A program made the translations under genes and the position numbers. Shown here piece after piece: positions 12,245 to 25,057 of a DNA stretch of 64,000 nucleotides. The stretch comes from Auanema rhodensis (Eukaryota > Nematoda > Chromadorea > Rhabditida > Rhabditidae): positions 19,910,501 through 19,974,500 of the forward strand of contig OZ059899.1 of assembly GCA_964057225.1 (NCBI GenBank), written 5' to 3'. The notes under the pieces are model-generated. The model was not told the origin of the DNA. It made no database searches and saw nothing but the letters and a program-made list of their open reading frames with translations. Each line of letters opens with the position of its first letter. Within the stretch, counting starts at the first letter, position 1.

Positions 12245-12595
12245 TTGAAAAAAGATGCATTAGTGTATGTTGAGTTTCCATGTACACTCAACATTGCTTC
12301 CAAAAACATTTTGACAAAAATTTTTCCGAAAAATTTCAAAATAATTTCGCAAAAAGTAGATGTTTTTAGATTCCTTTTTTCAAGGCAAAGACGATGGACA
12401 TTGTTATTCAACGAAAAAATTGATTATGCAGGGTGAAAATCGAGGATATAAGTGTGAACTTATATCAGTTGATATCTCGGTGAATTTTTAAGCTAACGCA
12501 AATCTGATAACACAGCTCGACGCAGCTTAAAAATCCGCATCGAATGCACTATACAACATTGAGAAACGCTTAATACAAAAGTTAGTTATGATCGT
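12245..12595 (+). repeat. Unit lacking the PstI site
   Basis: The usual gattctgcag reads gattatgcag near 12425, so CTGCAG is lost. The same unit has ggtgaattttt instead of ggtgcattttt near 12483. PstI digestion should leave a 702-bp dimer here. Confidence 0.85.
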
Positions 12596-13999
12596 TTGAA
12601 AAATGATGCATTAGTGTATGTTGAGTTTCCATGTACACTCAACATTGCTTCCAAAAACATTTTGACAATAATTTTTCCAAAAAATTTCAAAATAATTTCG
12701 CAAAAAGTAAATGTTTTTAGATTCCTTTCTCCAAGGCAAAGACGATGGACAATGTTATTCAACGAAAAAATTAATTCTGCAGGGTGAAAATCGAGGATAT
12801 AAGTGTGAACTTATATCAGTTGATATCTCGGTGCATTTTTAAGCTAGCGCAAATCTGATAATACAGATCGACGCAGCTTAAAAATCCGCATCGAATGCAC
12901 TATACTACATTGAGAAACGCTTAATACAAAAATTAGTTATGATCGTTTGAAAAATGATGCATTAGTGTATGTTGAGTTTCCATGTACACTCAACATTGCT
13001 TCCAAAAACATTTTTACAAAAATTTTTCCGAAAAATTTCGAAATAATTTCGCAGAAAGTAGATGTTTTTAGATTCCTTTTTTCAAGGCAAAGACGATGGA
13101 CATTGTTATTCAACGAAAAAATTGATTCTGCAGGGTGAAAATCGAGGATATAAGTGTGAACTTATATCAGTTGATATCTCGGTGCATTTTTAAGCTAGCG
13201 CAAATCTGATAACACAGATCGACGCAGCTTAAAAATCCGCATCGAATGCACTATACTACATTGAAAAACGCTTAATACAAAAATTAGTTATGATCGTTTG
13301 AAAAAAGATGCATTAGTGTATGTTGAGTTTCCATGTACACTCAACATTGCTTCCAAAAACATTTTTACAAAAATTTTTCCGAAAAATTTCAAAATAATTT
13401 CGCAAAAAGTAGATGTTTTTAGATTCCTTTTTTCAAGGCAAAGACGATGGACATTGTTATTCAACGAAAAAATTGATTCTGCAGGGTGAAAATCGAGGAT
13501 ATAAGTGTGAACTTATATCAGTTGATATCTCGGTGCATTTTTAAGCTAGCGCAAATCTAATAACACAGATCGACGCAGCTTAAAAATCCGCATCGAATGC
13601 ACTATACAACATTGAGAAACGCTTAACACAAAAATTAGTTATGATCGTTTGAAAAATGATGCATTAGTGTATGTTGAGTTTCCATGTACACTCAACATTG
13701 CTTCCAAAAACATTTTGACAAAAATTTTTCCGAAAAATTTCGAAATAATTTCGCAAAAAGTAGATGTTTTCAGATTCCTTTTTTCAAGGCAAAGACGATG
13801 GACATTGTTATTCAACGAAAAAATTGATTCTGCAGGGTGAAAATCGAGGATATAAGTGTGAACTTATATCAGTTGATATCTCGGTGCATTTTTAAGCTAA
13901 CGCAAATCTGATAACACAGCTCGACGCAGCTTAAAAATCCGCATCGAATGCACTATACAACATTGAGAAACGCTTAACACAAAAATTAGTTATGATCGT

Positions 14000-14701
14000 T
14001 CGAAAAATGATGCATTAGTGTATGTTGAGTTTCCATGTACACTCAACATTGCTTCCAAAAACATTTTGACAAAAATTTTTCCAAAGAATTTCAAAATAAT
14101 TTCGCAAAAAGTAAATGTTTTTAGATTCCTTTCTCCAAGGCAAAGACGATGGACAATGTTATTCAACGAAAAAATTAATTCTGCAGGGTGAAAATCGAGG
14201 ATATAAGTGTGAACTTATATCAGTTGATATCTCGGTGCATTTTTAAGCTAGCGCAAATCTGATAACACAGATCGACGCAGCTTAAAAATCCGCATCGAAT
14301 GCACTATACTACATTGAAAAACGCTTAATACAAAAATTAGTTATGATCGTTTGAAAAAAGATGCATTAGTGTATGTTGAGTTTCCATGTACACTCAACAT
14401 TGCTTCCAAAAACATTTTGACAAAAATTTTTCCGAAAAATTTCAAAATAATTTCGCAAAAAGTAGATGTTTTTAGATTCCTTTTTTCAAGGCAAAGACGA
14501 TGGACAATGTTATTCAACGAAAAAATTAATTCTGCAGGGTGAAAATCGAGGATATAAGTGTGAACTTATATCAGTTGATATCTCGGTGCATTTTTAAGCT
14601 AACGCAAATCTGATAACACAGCTCGACGCAGCTTAAAAATCCGCATCGAATGCACTATACAACATTGAGAAACGCTTAACACAAAAATTAGTTATGATCG
14701 T
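14000..14701 (+). repeat. 702-bp duplicated pair, first copy
   Basis: The first unit (14000) carries gatcgttcgaaaaatg, which changes the usual TTG to TCG, and ccaaagaatttc. Both are seen otherwise only in the unit at 14702. It is followed by a KKD-M unit (14351) whose 3' half is of the gctaacg / cagctcg / cttaacac type, like the tail of the unit at 13649. That switch of type inside unit 14351 marks the exchange point of the duplication. Confidence 0.8.
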
Positions 14702-15403
14702 TCGAAAAATGATGCATTAGTGTATGTTGAGTTTCCATGTACACTCAACATTGCTTCCAAAAACATTTTGACAAAAATTTTTCCAAAGAATTTCAAAATA
14801 ATTTCGCAAAAAGTAAATGTTTTTAGATTCCTTTCTCCAAGGCAAAGACGATGGACAATGTTATTCAACGAAAAAATTAATTCTGCAGGGTGAAAATCGA
14901 GGATATAAGTGTGAACTTATATCAGTTGATATCTCGGTGCATTTTTAAGCTAGCGCAAATCTGATAACACAGATCGACGCAGCTTAAAAATCCGCATCGA
15001 ATGCACTATACTACATTGAAAAACGCTTAATACAAAAATTAGTTATGATCGTTTGAAAAAAGATGCATTAGTGTATGTTGAGTTTCCATGTACACTCAAC
15101 ATTGCTTCCAAAAACATTTTGACAAAAATTTTTCCGAAAAATTTCAAAATAATTTCGCAAAAAGTAGATGTTTTTAGATTCCTTTTTTCAAGGCAAAGAC
15201 GATGGACAATGTTATTCAACGAAAAAATTAATTCTGCAGGGTGAAAATCGAGGATATAAGTGTGAACTTATATCAGTTGATATCTCGGTGCATTTTTAAG
15301 CTAGCGCAAATCTGATAACACAGATCGACGCAGCTTAAAAATCCGCATCGAATGCACTATACTACATTGAAAAACGCTTAATACAAAAATTAGTTATGAT
15401 CGT
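14702..15403 (+). repeat. 702-bp duplicated pair, second copy
   Basis: It repeats the ttcgaaaaatg and ccaaagaatttc markers of the preceding pair. Its second unit (15053) is KKD-M with the gctagcg / cagatcg tail. This is the tail expected for the original, so the copy at 14351 looks like the crossover product. Confidence 0.8.
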
Positions 15404-17158
15404 TTGAAAAAAGATGCATTAGTGTATGTTGAGTTTCCATGTACACTCAACATTGCTTCCAAAAACATTTTGACAAAAATTTTTCCGAAAAATTTCAAAA
15501 TAATTTCGCAAAAAGTAGATGTTTTTAGATTCCTTTTTTCAAGGCAAAGACGATGGACATTGTTATTCAACGAAAAAATTGATTCTGCAGGGTGAAAATC
15601 GAGGATATAAGTGTGAACTTATATCAGTTGATATCTCGGTGCATTTTTAAGCTAACGCAAATCTGATAACACAGCTCGACGCAGCTTAAAAATCCGCATC
15701 GAATGCACTATACAACATTGAGAAACGCTTAATACAAAAATTAGTTATGATCGTTTGAAAAATGATGCATTAGTGTATGTTGAGTTTCCATGTACACTCA
15801 ACATTGCTTCCAAAAACATTTTGACAATAATTTTTCCAAAAAATTTCAAAATAATTTCGCAAAAAGTAAATGTTTTTAGATTCCTTTCTCCAAGGCAAAG
15901 ACGATGGACAATGTTATTCAACGAAAAAATTAATTCTGCAGGGTGAAAATCGAGGATATAAGTGTGAACTTATATCAGTTGATATCTCGGTGCATTTTTA
16001 AGCTAGCGCAAATCTGATAACACAGATCGACGCAGCTTAAAAATCCGCATCGAATGCACTATACTACATTGAAAAACGCTTAATACAAAAATTAGTTATG
16101 ATCGTTTGAAAAAAGATGCATTAGTGTATGTTGAGTTTCCATGTACACTCAACATTGCTTCCAAAAACATTTTGACAAAAATTTTTCCGAAAAATTTCAA
16201 AATAATTTCGCAAAAAGTAGATGTTTTTAGATTCCTTTTTTCAAGGCAAAGACGATGGACAATGTTATTTAACGAAAAAATTAATTCTGCAGGGTGAAAA
16301 TCGAGGATATAAGTGTGAACTTATATCAGTTGATATCTCGGTGCATTTTTAAGCTAGCGCAAATCTGATAACACAGATCGACGCAGCTTAAAAATCCGCA
16401 TCGAATGCACTATACTACATTGAAAAACGCTTAATACAAAAATTAGTTATGATCGTTTGAAAAAAGATGCATTAGTGTATGTTGAGTTTCCATGTACACT
16501 CAACATTGCTTCCAAAAACATTTTGACAAAAATTTTTCCGAAAAATTTCAAAATAATTTCGCAAAAAGTAGATGTTTTTAGATTCCTTTTTTCAAGGCAA
16601 AGACGATGGACATTGTTATTCAACGAAAAAATTGATTCTGCAGGGTGAAAATCGAGGATATAAGTGTGAACTTATATCAGTTGATATCTCGGTGCATTTT
16701 TAAGCTAACGCAAATCTGATAACACAGCTCGACGCAGCTTAAAAATCCGCATCGAATGCACTATACAACATTGAGAAACGCTTAATACAAAAATTAGTTA
16801 TGATCGTTTGAAAAATGATGCATTAGTGTATGTTGAGTTTCCATGTACACTCAACATTGCTTCCAAAAACATTTTGACAAAAATTTTTCCAAAAAATTTC
16901 AAAATAATTTCGCAAAAAGTAAATGTTTTTAGATTCCTTTCTCCAAGGCAAAGACGATGGACAATGTTATTCAACGAAAAAATTAATTCTGCAGGGTGAA
17001 AATCGAGGATATAAGTGTGAACTTATATCAGTTGATATCTCGGTGCATTTTTAAGCTAGCGCAAATCTGATAACACAGATCGACGCAGCTTAAAAATCCG
17101 CATCGAATGCACTATACTACATTGAAAAACGCTTAATACAAAAATTAGTTATGATCGT
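15053..17158 (+). repeat. Two copies of a 1053-bp M-L-VN trimer
   Basis: Units 15053, 15404, 15755 and units 16106, 16457, 16808 are KKD-M, KKD-L and VN in the same order with the same alternation of 3' halves. Differences I saw include caataattttt in 15755 against caaaaattttt in 16808, and ttatttaacg near 16270. A further KKD-M unit at 17159 continues the motif. Confidence 0.75.
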
Positions 17159-17860
17159 TTGAAAAAAGATGCATTAGTGTATGTTGAGTTTCCATGTACA
17201 CTCAACATTGCTTCCAAAAACATTTTGACAAAAATTTTTCCGAAAAATTTCAAAATAATTTCGCAAAAAGTAGATGTTTTTAGATTCCTTTTTTCAAGGC
17301 AAAGACGATGGACAATGTTATTCAACGAAAAAATTAATTCTGCAGGGTGAAAATCGAGGATATAAGTGTGAACTTATATCAGTTGATATCTCGGTGCATT
17401 TTTAAGCTAGCGCAAATCTGATAACACAGATCGACGCAGCTTAAGAATCCGCATCGAATGCACTATACAACATTGAGAAACGCTTAATACAAAAATTAGT
17501 TATGATCGTTTGAAAAATGATGCATTATTGTATGTTGAGTTTCCATGTACACTCAACATTGCTTCCAAAAACATTTTTACAAAAATTTTTCCGAAAAATT
17601 TCAAAATAATTTCGCAAAAAGTAGATGTTTTTAGATTCCTTTTTTCAAGGCAAAGACGATGGACATTGTTATTCAACGAAAAAATTGATTCTGCAGGGTG
17701 AAAATCGAGGATATAAGTGTGAACTTATATCAGTTGATATCTCGGTGCATTTTTAAGCTAGCGCAAATCTGATAACACAGATCGACGCAGCTTAAGAATC
17801 CGCATCGAATGCACTATACAACATTGAGAAACGCTTAATACAAAAATTAGTTATGATCGT
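16808..17860 (+). repeat. VN / KKD-M / LLY trio, first copy
   Basis: Three units (16808, 17159, 17510) recur 2808 bp, or eight units, downstream. The diagnostic is the rare gcattattgtatg in the unit at 17510, which is also present at 20318. Confidence 0.75.
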
Positions 17861-19615
17861 TTGAAAAATGATGCATTAGTGTATGTTGAGTTTCCATGTA
17901 CACTCAACATTGCTTCCAAAAACATTTTTACAAAAATTTTTCCGAAAAATTTCAAAATAATTTCGCAAAAAGTAGATGTTTTTAGATTCCTTTTTTCAAG
18001 GCAAAGACGATGGACATTGTTATTCAACGAAAAAATTGATTCTGCAGGGTGAAAATCGAGGATATAAGTGTGAACTTATATCAGTTGATATCTCGGTGCA
18101 TTTTTAAGCTAGCGCAAATCTAATAACACAGATCGACGCAGCTTAAAAATCCGCATCGAATGCACTATACAACATTGAGAAACGCTTAACACAAAAATTA
18201 GTTATGATCGTTTGAAAAATGATGCATTAGTGTATGTTGAGTTTCCATGTACACTCAACATTGCTTCCAAAAACATTTTGACAAAAATTTTTCCGAAAAA
18301 TTTCGAAATAATTTCGCAAAAAGTAGATGTTTTCAGATTCCTTTTTTCAAGGCAAAGACAATGGACATTGTTATTCAACGAAAAAATTGATTCTGCAGGG
18401 TGAAAATCGAGGATATAAGTGTGAACTTATATCAGTTGATATCTCGGTGCATTTTTAAGCTAACGCAAATCTGATAACACAGCTCGACGCAGCTTAAAAA
18501 TCCGCATCGAATGCACTATACAACATTGAGAAACGCTTAATACAAAAATTAGTTATGATCGTTTGAAAAATGATGCATTAGTGTATGTTGAGTTTCCATG
18601 TACACTCAACATTGCTTCCAAAAACATTTTGACAAAAATTTTTCCAAAAAATTTCAAAATAATTTCGCAAAAAGTAAATGTTTTTAGATTCCTTTCTCCA
18701 AGGCAAAGACGATGGATAATGTTATTCAACGAAAAAATTAATTCTGCAGGGTGAAAATCGAGGATATAAGTGTGAACTTATATCAGTTGATATCTCGGTG
18801 CATTTTTAAGCTAGCGCAAATCTGATAACACAGATCGACGCAGCTTAAAAATCCGCATCGAATGCACTATACAACATTGAAAAACGCTTAATACAAAAAT
18901 TAGTTATGATCGTTTGAAAAAAGATGCATTAGTGTATGTTGAGTTTCCATGTACACTCAACATTGCTTCCAAAAACATTTTGACAAAAATTTTTCCGAAA
19001 AATTTAAAAGTAATTTCGCAAAAAGTAGATGTTTTTAGATTCCTTTTTTCAAGGCAAAGACGATGGACATTGTTATTCAACGAAAAAATTGATTCTGCAG
19101 GGTGAAAATCGAGGATATAAGTGTGAACTTATATCAGTTGATATCTCGGTGCATTTTTAAGCTAGCGCAAATCTGATAACACAGATCGACGCAGCTTAAA
19201 AATCCGCATCGAATGCACTATACTACATTGAGAAACGCTTAATACAAAAATTAGTTATGATCGTTTGAAAAATGATGCATTAGTGTATGTTGAGTTTCCA
19301 TGTACACTCAACATTGCTTCCAAAAACATTTTTACAAAAATTTTTCCGAAAAATTTCGAAATAATTTCGCAGAAAGTAGATGTTTTTAGATTCCTTTTTT
19401 CAAGGCAAAGACGATGGACATTGTTATTCAACGAAAAAATTGATTCTGCAGGGTGAAAATCGAGGATATAAGTGTGAACTTATATCAGTTGATATCTCGG
19501 TGCATTTTTAAGCTAACGCAAATCTGATAACACAGCTCGACGCAGCTTAAAAATCCGCATCGAATGCACTATACAACATTGAGAAACGCTTAATACAAAA
19601 ATTAGTTATGATCGT

Positions 19616-20668
19616 TTGAAAAATGATGCATTAGTGTATGTTGAGTTTCCATGTACACTCAACATTGCTTCCAAAAACATTTTGACAAAAATTTTTCCAA
19701 AAAATTTCAAAATAATTTCGCAAAAAGTAAATGTTTTTAGATTCCTTTCTCCAAGGCAAAGACGATGGACAATGTTATTCAACGAAAAAATTAATTCTGC
19801 AGGGTGAAAATCGAGGATATAAGTGTGAACTTATATCAGTTGATATCTCGGTGCATTTTTAAGCTAGCGCAAATCTGATAACACAGATCGACGCAGCTTA
19901 AAAATCCGCATCGAATGCACTATACTACATTGAAAAACGCTTAATACAAAAATTAGTTATGATCGTTTGAAAAAAGATGCATTAGTGTATGTTGAGTTTC
20001 CATGTACACTCAACATTGCTTCCAAAAACATTTTGACAAAAATTTTTCCGAAAAATTTCAAAATAATTTCGCAAAAAGTAGATGTTTTTAGATTCCTTTT
20101 TTCAAGGCAAAGACGATGGACAATGTTATTCAACGAAAAAATTAATTCTGCAGGGTGAAAATCGAGGATATAAGTGTGAACTTATATCAGTTGATATCTC
20201 GGTGCATTTTTAAGCTAGCGCAAATCTGATAACACAGATCGACGCAGCTTAAGAATCCGCATCGAATGCACTATACAACATTGAGAAACGCTTAATACAA
20301 AAATTAGTTATGATCGTTTGAAAAATGATGCATTATTGTATGTTGAGTTTCCATGTACACTCAACATTGCTTCCAAAAACATTTTTACAAAAATTTTTCC
20401 GAAAAATTTCAAAATAATTTCGCAAAAAGTAGATGTTTTTAGATTCCTTTTTTCAAGGCAAAGACGATGGACATTGTTATTCAACGAAAAAATTGATTCT
20501 GCAGGGTGAAAATCGAGGATATAAGTGTGAACTTATATCAGTTGATATCTCGGTGCATTTTTAAGCTAGCGCAAATCTGATAACACAGATCGACGCAGCT
20601 TAAAAATCCGCATCGAATGCACTATACAACATTGAAAAACGCTTAATACAAAAATTAGTTATGATCGT
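19616..20668 (+). repeat. VN / KKD-M / LLY trio, second copy
   Basis: It has the same order and the rare gcattattgtatg as the trio at 16808-17860, exactly eight units later. The units between the two trios, and those after them, differ. The surviving similarity is therefore part of an older or partly overwritten 8-unit repeat. Confidence 0.75.
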
Positions 20669-21721
20669 TTGAAAAAAGATGCATTAGTGTATGTTGAGTT
20701 TCCATGTACACTCAACATTGCTTCCAAAAACATTTTGACAAAAATTTTTCCGAAAAATTTCAAAATAATTTCGCAAAAAGTAGATGTTTTTAGATTCCTT
20801 TTTTCAAGGCAAAGACGATGGACATTGTTATTCAACGAAAAAATTGATTCTGCAGGGTGAAAATCGAGGATATAAGTGTGAACTTATATCAGTTGATATC
20901 TCGGTGCATTTTTAAGCTAGCGCAAATCTGATAACACAGATCGACGCAGCTTAAAAATCCGCATCGAATGCACTATACTACATTGAGAAACGCTTAATAC
21001 AAAAATTAGTTATGATCGTTTGAAAAATGATGCATTAGTGTATGTTGAGTTTCCATGTACACTCAACATTGCTTCCAAAAACATTTTTACAAAAATTTTT
21101 CCGAAAAATTTCGAAATAATTTCGCAAAAAGTAGATGTTTTTAGATTCTTTTTTTCAAGGCAAAGACGATGGACATTGTTATTCAACGAAAAAATTGATT
21201 CTGCAGGGTGAAAATCGAGGATATAAGTGTGAACTTATATCAGTTGATATCTCGGTGCATTTTTAAGCTAGCGCAAATCTGATAACACAGATCGACGCAG
21301 CTTAAAAATCCGCATCGAATGCACTATACTACATTGAGAAACGCTTAATACAAAAATTAGTTATGATCGTTTGAAAAATGATGCATTAGTGTATGTTGAG
21401 TTTCCATGTACACTCAACATTGCTTCCAAAAACATTTTTACAAAAATTTTTCCGAAAAATTTCGAAATAATTTCGCAAAAAGTAGATGTTTTTAGATTCC
21501 TTTTTTCAAGGCAAAGACGATGGACATTGTTATTCAACGAAAAAATTGATTCTGCAGGGTGAAAATCGAGGATATAAGTGTGAACTTATATCAGTTGATA
21601 TCTCGGTGCATTTTTAAGCTAGCGCAAATCTGATAACACAGATCGACGCAGCTTAAAAATCCGCATCGAATGCACTATACTACATTGAAAAACGCTTAAT
21701 ACAAAAATTAGTTATGATCGT

Positions 21722-21985
21722 TTGAAAAAAGATGCATTAGTGTATGTTGAGTTTCCATGTACACTCAACATTGCTTCCAAAAACATTTTGACAAAAATTT
21801 TTCCAAAAAATTTCAAAATAATTTCGCAAAAAGTAAATGTTTTTAGATTCCTTTTTTCAAGGCAAAGACGATGGACAATGTTATTGAACGAAAAAATGTC
21901 CATCGTCTTTGCCTTGAAAAAAGGAATCTGAAAACATCTACTTTTTGCGAAATTATTTCGAAATTTTTCGGAAAAATTTTAGTGT
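21722..21985 (+). repeat. Rearranged 264-bp fold-back unit, copy 1
   Basis: Unit positions 0-174 read normally up to 21896. Then 21897-21980 is the reverse complement of unit positions 72-155. Next come 15 bases copied from unit positions 17-31 (21981-21995), and normal order resumes at position 10 in the next unit. Unit positions 176-350, which hold both long hairpins and the PstI and EcoRV sites, are absent. The c-to-g change in ttattgaacg (21886) marks all four copies. Short joint homologies (AAT at the first junction, TT at the second) suggest template switching. Opposite-strand open frames here are by-products of the inversion. Confidence 0.93.
21794..21980. repeat. 84-bp inverted repeat with 19-bp spacer
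   Basis: Left arm 21794-21877, spacer 21878-21896, right arm 21897-21980. The arms match at 80 of 84 positions by direct comparison. The four mismatches are all places where the left arm has the VN-type base and the right arm the ILT/FE type (cca/ccg, tca/tcg, gtaa/gtag, tttta/tttca). Such an arrangement can extrude as a cruciform or, if transcribed, fold as a long hairpin. Confidence 0.93.
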
Positions 21986-22336
21986 ATGTTGAGTTATGCA
22001 TTAGTGTATGTTGAGTTTCCATGTACACTCAACATTGCTTCCAAAAACATTTTGACAAAAATTTTTCCGAAAAATTTCAAAATAATTTCGCAAAAAGTAG
22101 ATGTTTTTAGATTCCTTTTTTCAAGGCAAAGACGATGGACAATGTTATTCAACGAAAAAATTAATTCTGCAGGGTGAAAATCGAGGATATAAGTGTGAAC
22201 TTATATCAGTTGATATCTCGGTGCATTTTTAAGCTAGCGCAAATCTGATAACACAGATCGACGCAGCTTAAAAATCCGCATCGAATGCACTATACTACAT
22301 TGAAAAACGCTTAATACAAAAATTAGTTATGATCGT
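21986..22336 (+). repeat. KKD-M unit with fused 5' junction
   Basis: This unit follows fold-back copy 1. Its first ten bases are replaced by atgttgagtt from the rearrangement, so its open frame begins with an ATG instead of TTG. Equivalent units are at 24356, 25673 and 30501. Those at 24356 and 25673 share aaagactatgg, which the other two lack. Confidence 0.85.
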
Positions 22337-22687
22337 TTGAAAAAAGATGCATTAGTGTATGTTGAGTTTCCATGTACACTCAACATTGCTTCCAAAAACA
22401 TTTTGACAAAAATTTTTCCGAAAAATTTCAAAATAATTTCGCAAAAAGTAGATGTTTTTAGATTCCTTTTTTCAAGGCAAAGATGATGGACATTGTTATT
22501 CAACGAAAAAATTGATTCTGCAGGGTGAAAATCGAGGATATAAGTGTGAACTTATATCAGTTGATATCTCGGTGCATTTTTAAGCTAGCGCAAATCTGAT
22601 AACACAGATCGACGCAGCTTAAAATTCCGCATCGAATGCACTATACTACATTGAGAAACGCTTAATACAAAAATTAGTTATGATCGT
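22337..22687 (+). repeat. First unit of the CGA-to-TGA lineage
   Basis: At 22484 the codon CGA of the open frame is TGA (aaagatgatgg), truncating it. The same change is in the units at 23390, 24707, 26025, 28131, 28482, 30852 and 32958, eight in all and none elsewhere. It is a CpG-to-TpG change by type. In four of the eight cases the unit lies two places after a fold-back unit. This copy also has aaaattccgc near 22625. Confidence 0.88.
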
Positions 22688-23740
22688 TTGAAAAATGATG
22701 CATTAGTGTATGTTGAGTTTCCATGTACACTCAACATTGCTTCCAAAAACATTTTTACAAAAATTTTTCCGAAAAATTTCGAAATAATTTCGCAAAAAGT
22801 AGATGTTTTTAGATTCTTTTTTTCAAGGCAAAGACGATGGACATTGTTATTCAACGAAAAAATTGATTCTGCAGGGTGAAAATCGAGGATATAAGTGTGA
22901 ACTTATATCAGTTGATATCTCGGTGCATTTTTAAGCTAACGCAAATCTGATAACACAGCTCGACGCAGCTTAAAAATCCGCATCGAATGCACTATACAAC
23001 ATTGAGAAACGCTTAATACAAAAATTAGTTATGATCGTTTGAAAAAAGATGCATTAGTGTATGTTGAGTTTCCATGTACACTCAACATTGCTTCCAAAAA
23101 CATTTTGACAAAAATTTTTCCGAAAAATTTCAAAATAATTTCGCAAAAAGTAGATGTTTTTAGATTCCTTTTTTCAAGGCGAAGACGATGGACAATGTTA
23201 TTCAACGAAAAAATTAATTCTGCAGGGTGAAAATCGAGGATATAAGTGTGAACTTATATCAGTTGATATCTCGGTGCATTTTTAAGCTAGCGCAAATCTG
23301 ATAACACAGATCGACGCAGCTTAAAAATCCGCATCGAATGCACTATACTACATTGAAAAACGCTTAATACAAAAATTAGTTATGATCGTTTGAAAAAAGA
23401 TGCATTAGTGTATGTTGAGTTTCCATGTACACTCAACATTGCTTCCAAAAACATTTTGACAAAAATTTTTCCGAAAAATTTCAAAATAATTTCGCAAAAA
23501 GTAGATGTTTTTAGATTCCTTTTTTCAAGGCAAAGATGATGGACATTGTTATTCAACGAAAAAATTGATTCTGCAGGGTGAAAATCGAGGATATAAGTGT
23601 GAACTTATATCAGTTGATATCTCGGTGCATTTTTAAGCTAGCGCAAATCTGATAACACAGATCGACGCAGCTTAAAAATCCGCATCGAATGCACTATACT
23701 ACATTGAGAAACGCTTAATACAAAAATTAGTTATGATCGT

Positions 23741-25057
23741 TTGAAAAATGATGCATTAGTGTATGTTGAGTTTCCATGTACACTCAACATTGCTTCCAAA
23801 AACATTTTGACAAAAATTTTTCCGAAAAATTTCGAAATAATTTCGCAAAAAGTAGATGTTTTTAGATTCCTTTTTTCAAGGCAAAGACGATGGACATTGT
23901 TATTCAACGAAAAAATTGATTCTGCAGGGTGAAAATCGAGGATATAAGTGTGAACTTATATCAGTTGATATCTCGGTGCATTTTTAAGCTAGCGCAAATC
24001 TGATAACACAGATCGACGCAGCTTAAAAATCCGCATCGAATGCACTATACTACATTGAAAAACGCTTAATACAAAAATTAGTTATGATCGTTTGAAAAAA
24101 GATGCATTAGTGTATGTTGAGTTTCCATGTACACTCAACATTGCTTCCAAAAACATTTTGACAAAAATTTTTCCAAAAAATTTCAAAATAATTTCGCAAA
24201 AAGTAAATGTTTTTAGATTCCTTTTTTCAAGGCAAAGACGATGGACAATGTTATTGAACGAAAAAATGTCCATCGTCTTTGCCTTGAAAAAAGGAATCTG
24301 AAAACATCTACTTTTTGCGAAATTATTTCGAAATTTTTCGGAAAAATTTTAGTGTATGTTGAGTTATGCATTAGTGTATGTTGAGTTTCCATGTACACTC
24401 AACATTGCTTCCAAAAACATTTTGACAAAAATTTTTCCGAAAAATTTCAAAATAATTTCGCAAAAAGTAGATGTTTTTAGATTCCTTTTTTCAAGGCAAA
24501 GACTATGGACAATGTTATTCAACGAAAAAATTAATTCTGCAGGGTGAAAATCGAGGATATAAGTGTGAACTTATATCAGTTGATATCTCGGTGCATTTTT
24601 AAGCTAGCGCAAATCTGATAACACAGATCGACGCAGCTTAAAAATCCGCATCGAATGCACTATACTACATTGAGAAACGCTTAATACAAAAATTAGTTAT
24701 GATCGTTTGAAAAAAGATGCATTAGTGTATGTTGAGTTTCCATGTACACTCAACATTGCTTCCAAAAACATTTTGACAAAAATTTTTCCGAAAAATTTCA
24801 AAATAATTTCGCAAAAAGTAGATGTTTTTAGATTCCTTTTTTCAAGGCAAAGATGATGGACATTGTTATTCAACGAAAAAATTGATTCTGCAGGGTGAAA
24901 ATCGAGGATATAAGTGTGAACTTATATCAGTTGATATCTCGGTGCATTTTTAAGCTAGCGCAAATCTGATAACACAGATCGACGCAGCTTAAAAATCCGC
25001 ATCGAATGCACTATACTACATTGAGAAACGCTTAATACAAAAATTAGTTATGATCGT
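23741..25057 (+). repeat. 1317-bp higher-order repeat, first copy
   Basis: Four units in order: ILT/FE (23741), fold-back (24092), KKD-M with aaagactatgg (24356), TGA unit (24707). The length is 3 x 351 + 264. The next 1318 bases repeat it. Confidence 0.88.
24092..24355 (+). repeat. Rearranged 264-bp fold-back unit, copy 2
   Basis: Same junctions and same ttattgaacg marker as copy 1. The arms are at 24164-24247 and 24267-24350. It lies 2370 bp (6 x 351 + 264) after copy 1. Confidence 0.93.

Larger units (their letters stand above)
9788..21721 (+). repeat. Block B: mixed subfamilies in short motifs
   Basis: Units of three main kinds interleave. VN/SPR units have ccaaaaaatttc, gtaaatg, tttctcc and ggacaatg. 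KKD-M units have gaaaaaagatgc, ggacaatg and attaattc. KKD-L units have gaaaaaagatgc, ggacattg and attgattc. They form repeated M-L and M-L-VN motifs and alternate in 3' half type (gctagcg with cagatcg versus gctaacg with cagctcg). Private changes include loss of PstI at about 12425, ggtgaatttt near 12483 and caataattttt in VN units at 12596 and 15755. Confidence 0.85.

Noticed and set aside
21712-22028. Opposite-strand open frames of 61-63 codons around the fold-back units (also near 24082, 25399 and 30227)
   Set aside because: They are the same repeat frame read through the inverted arm or its shadow, present only because of the rearrangement.
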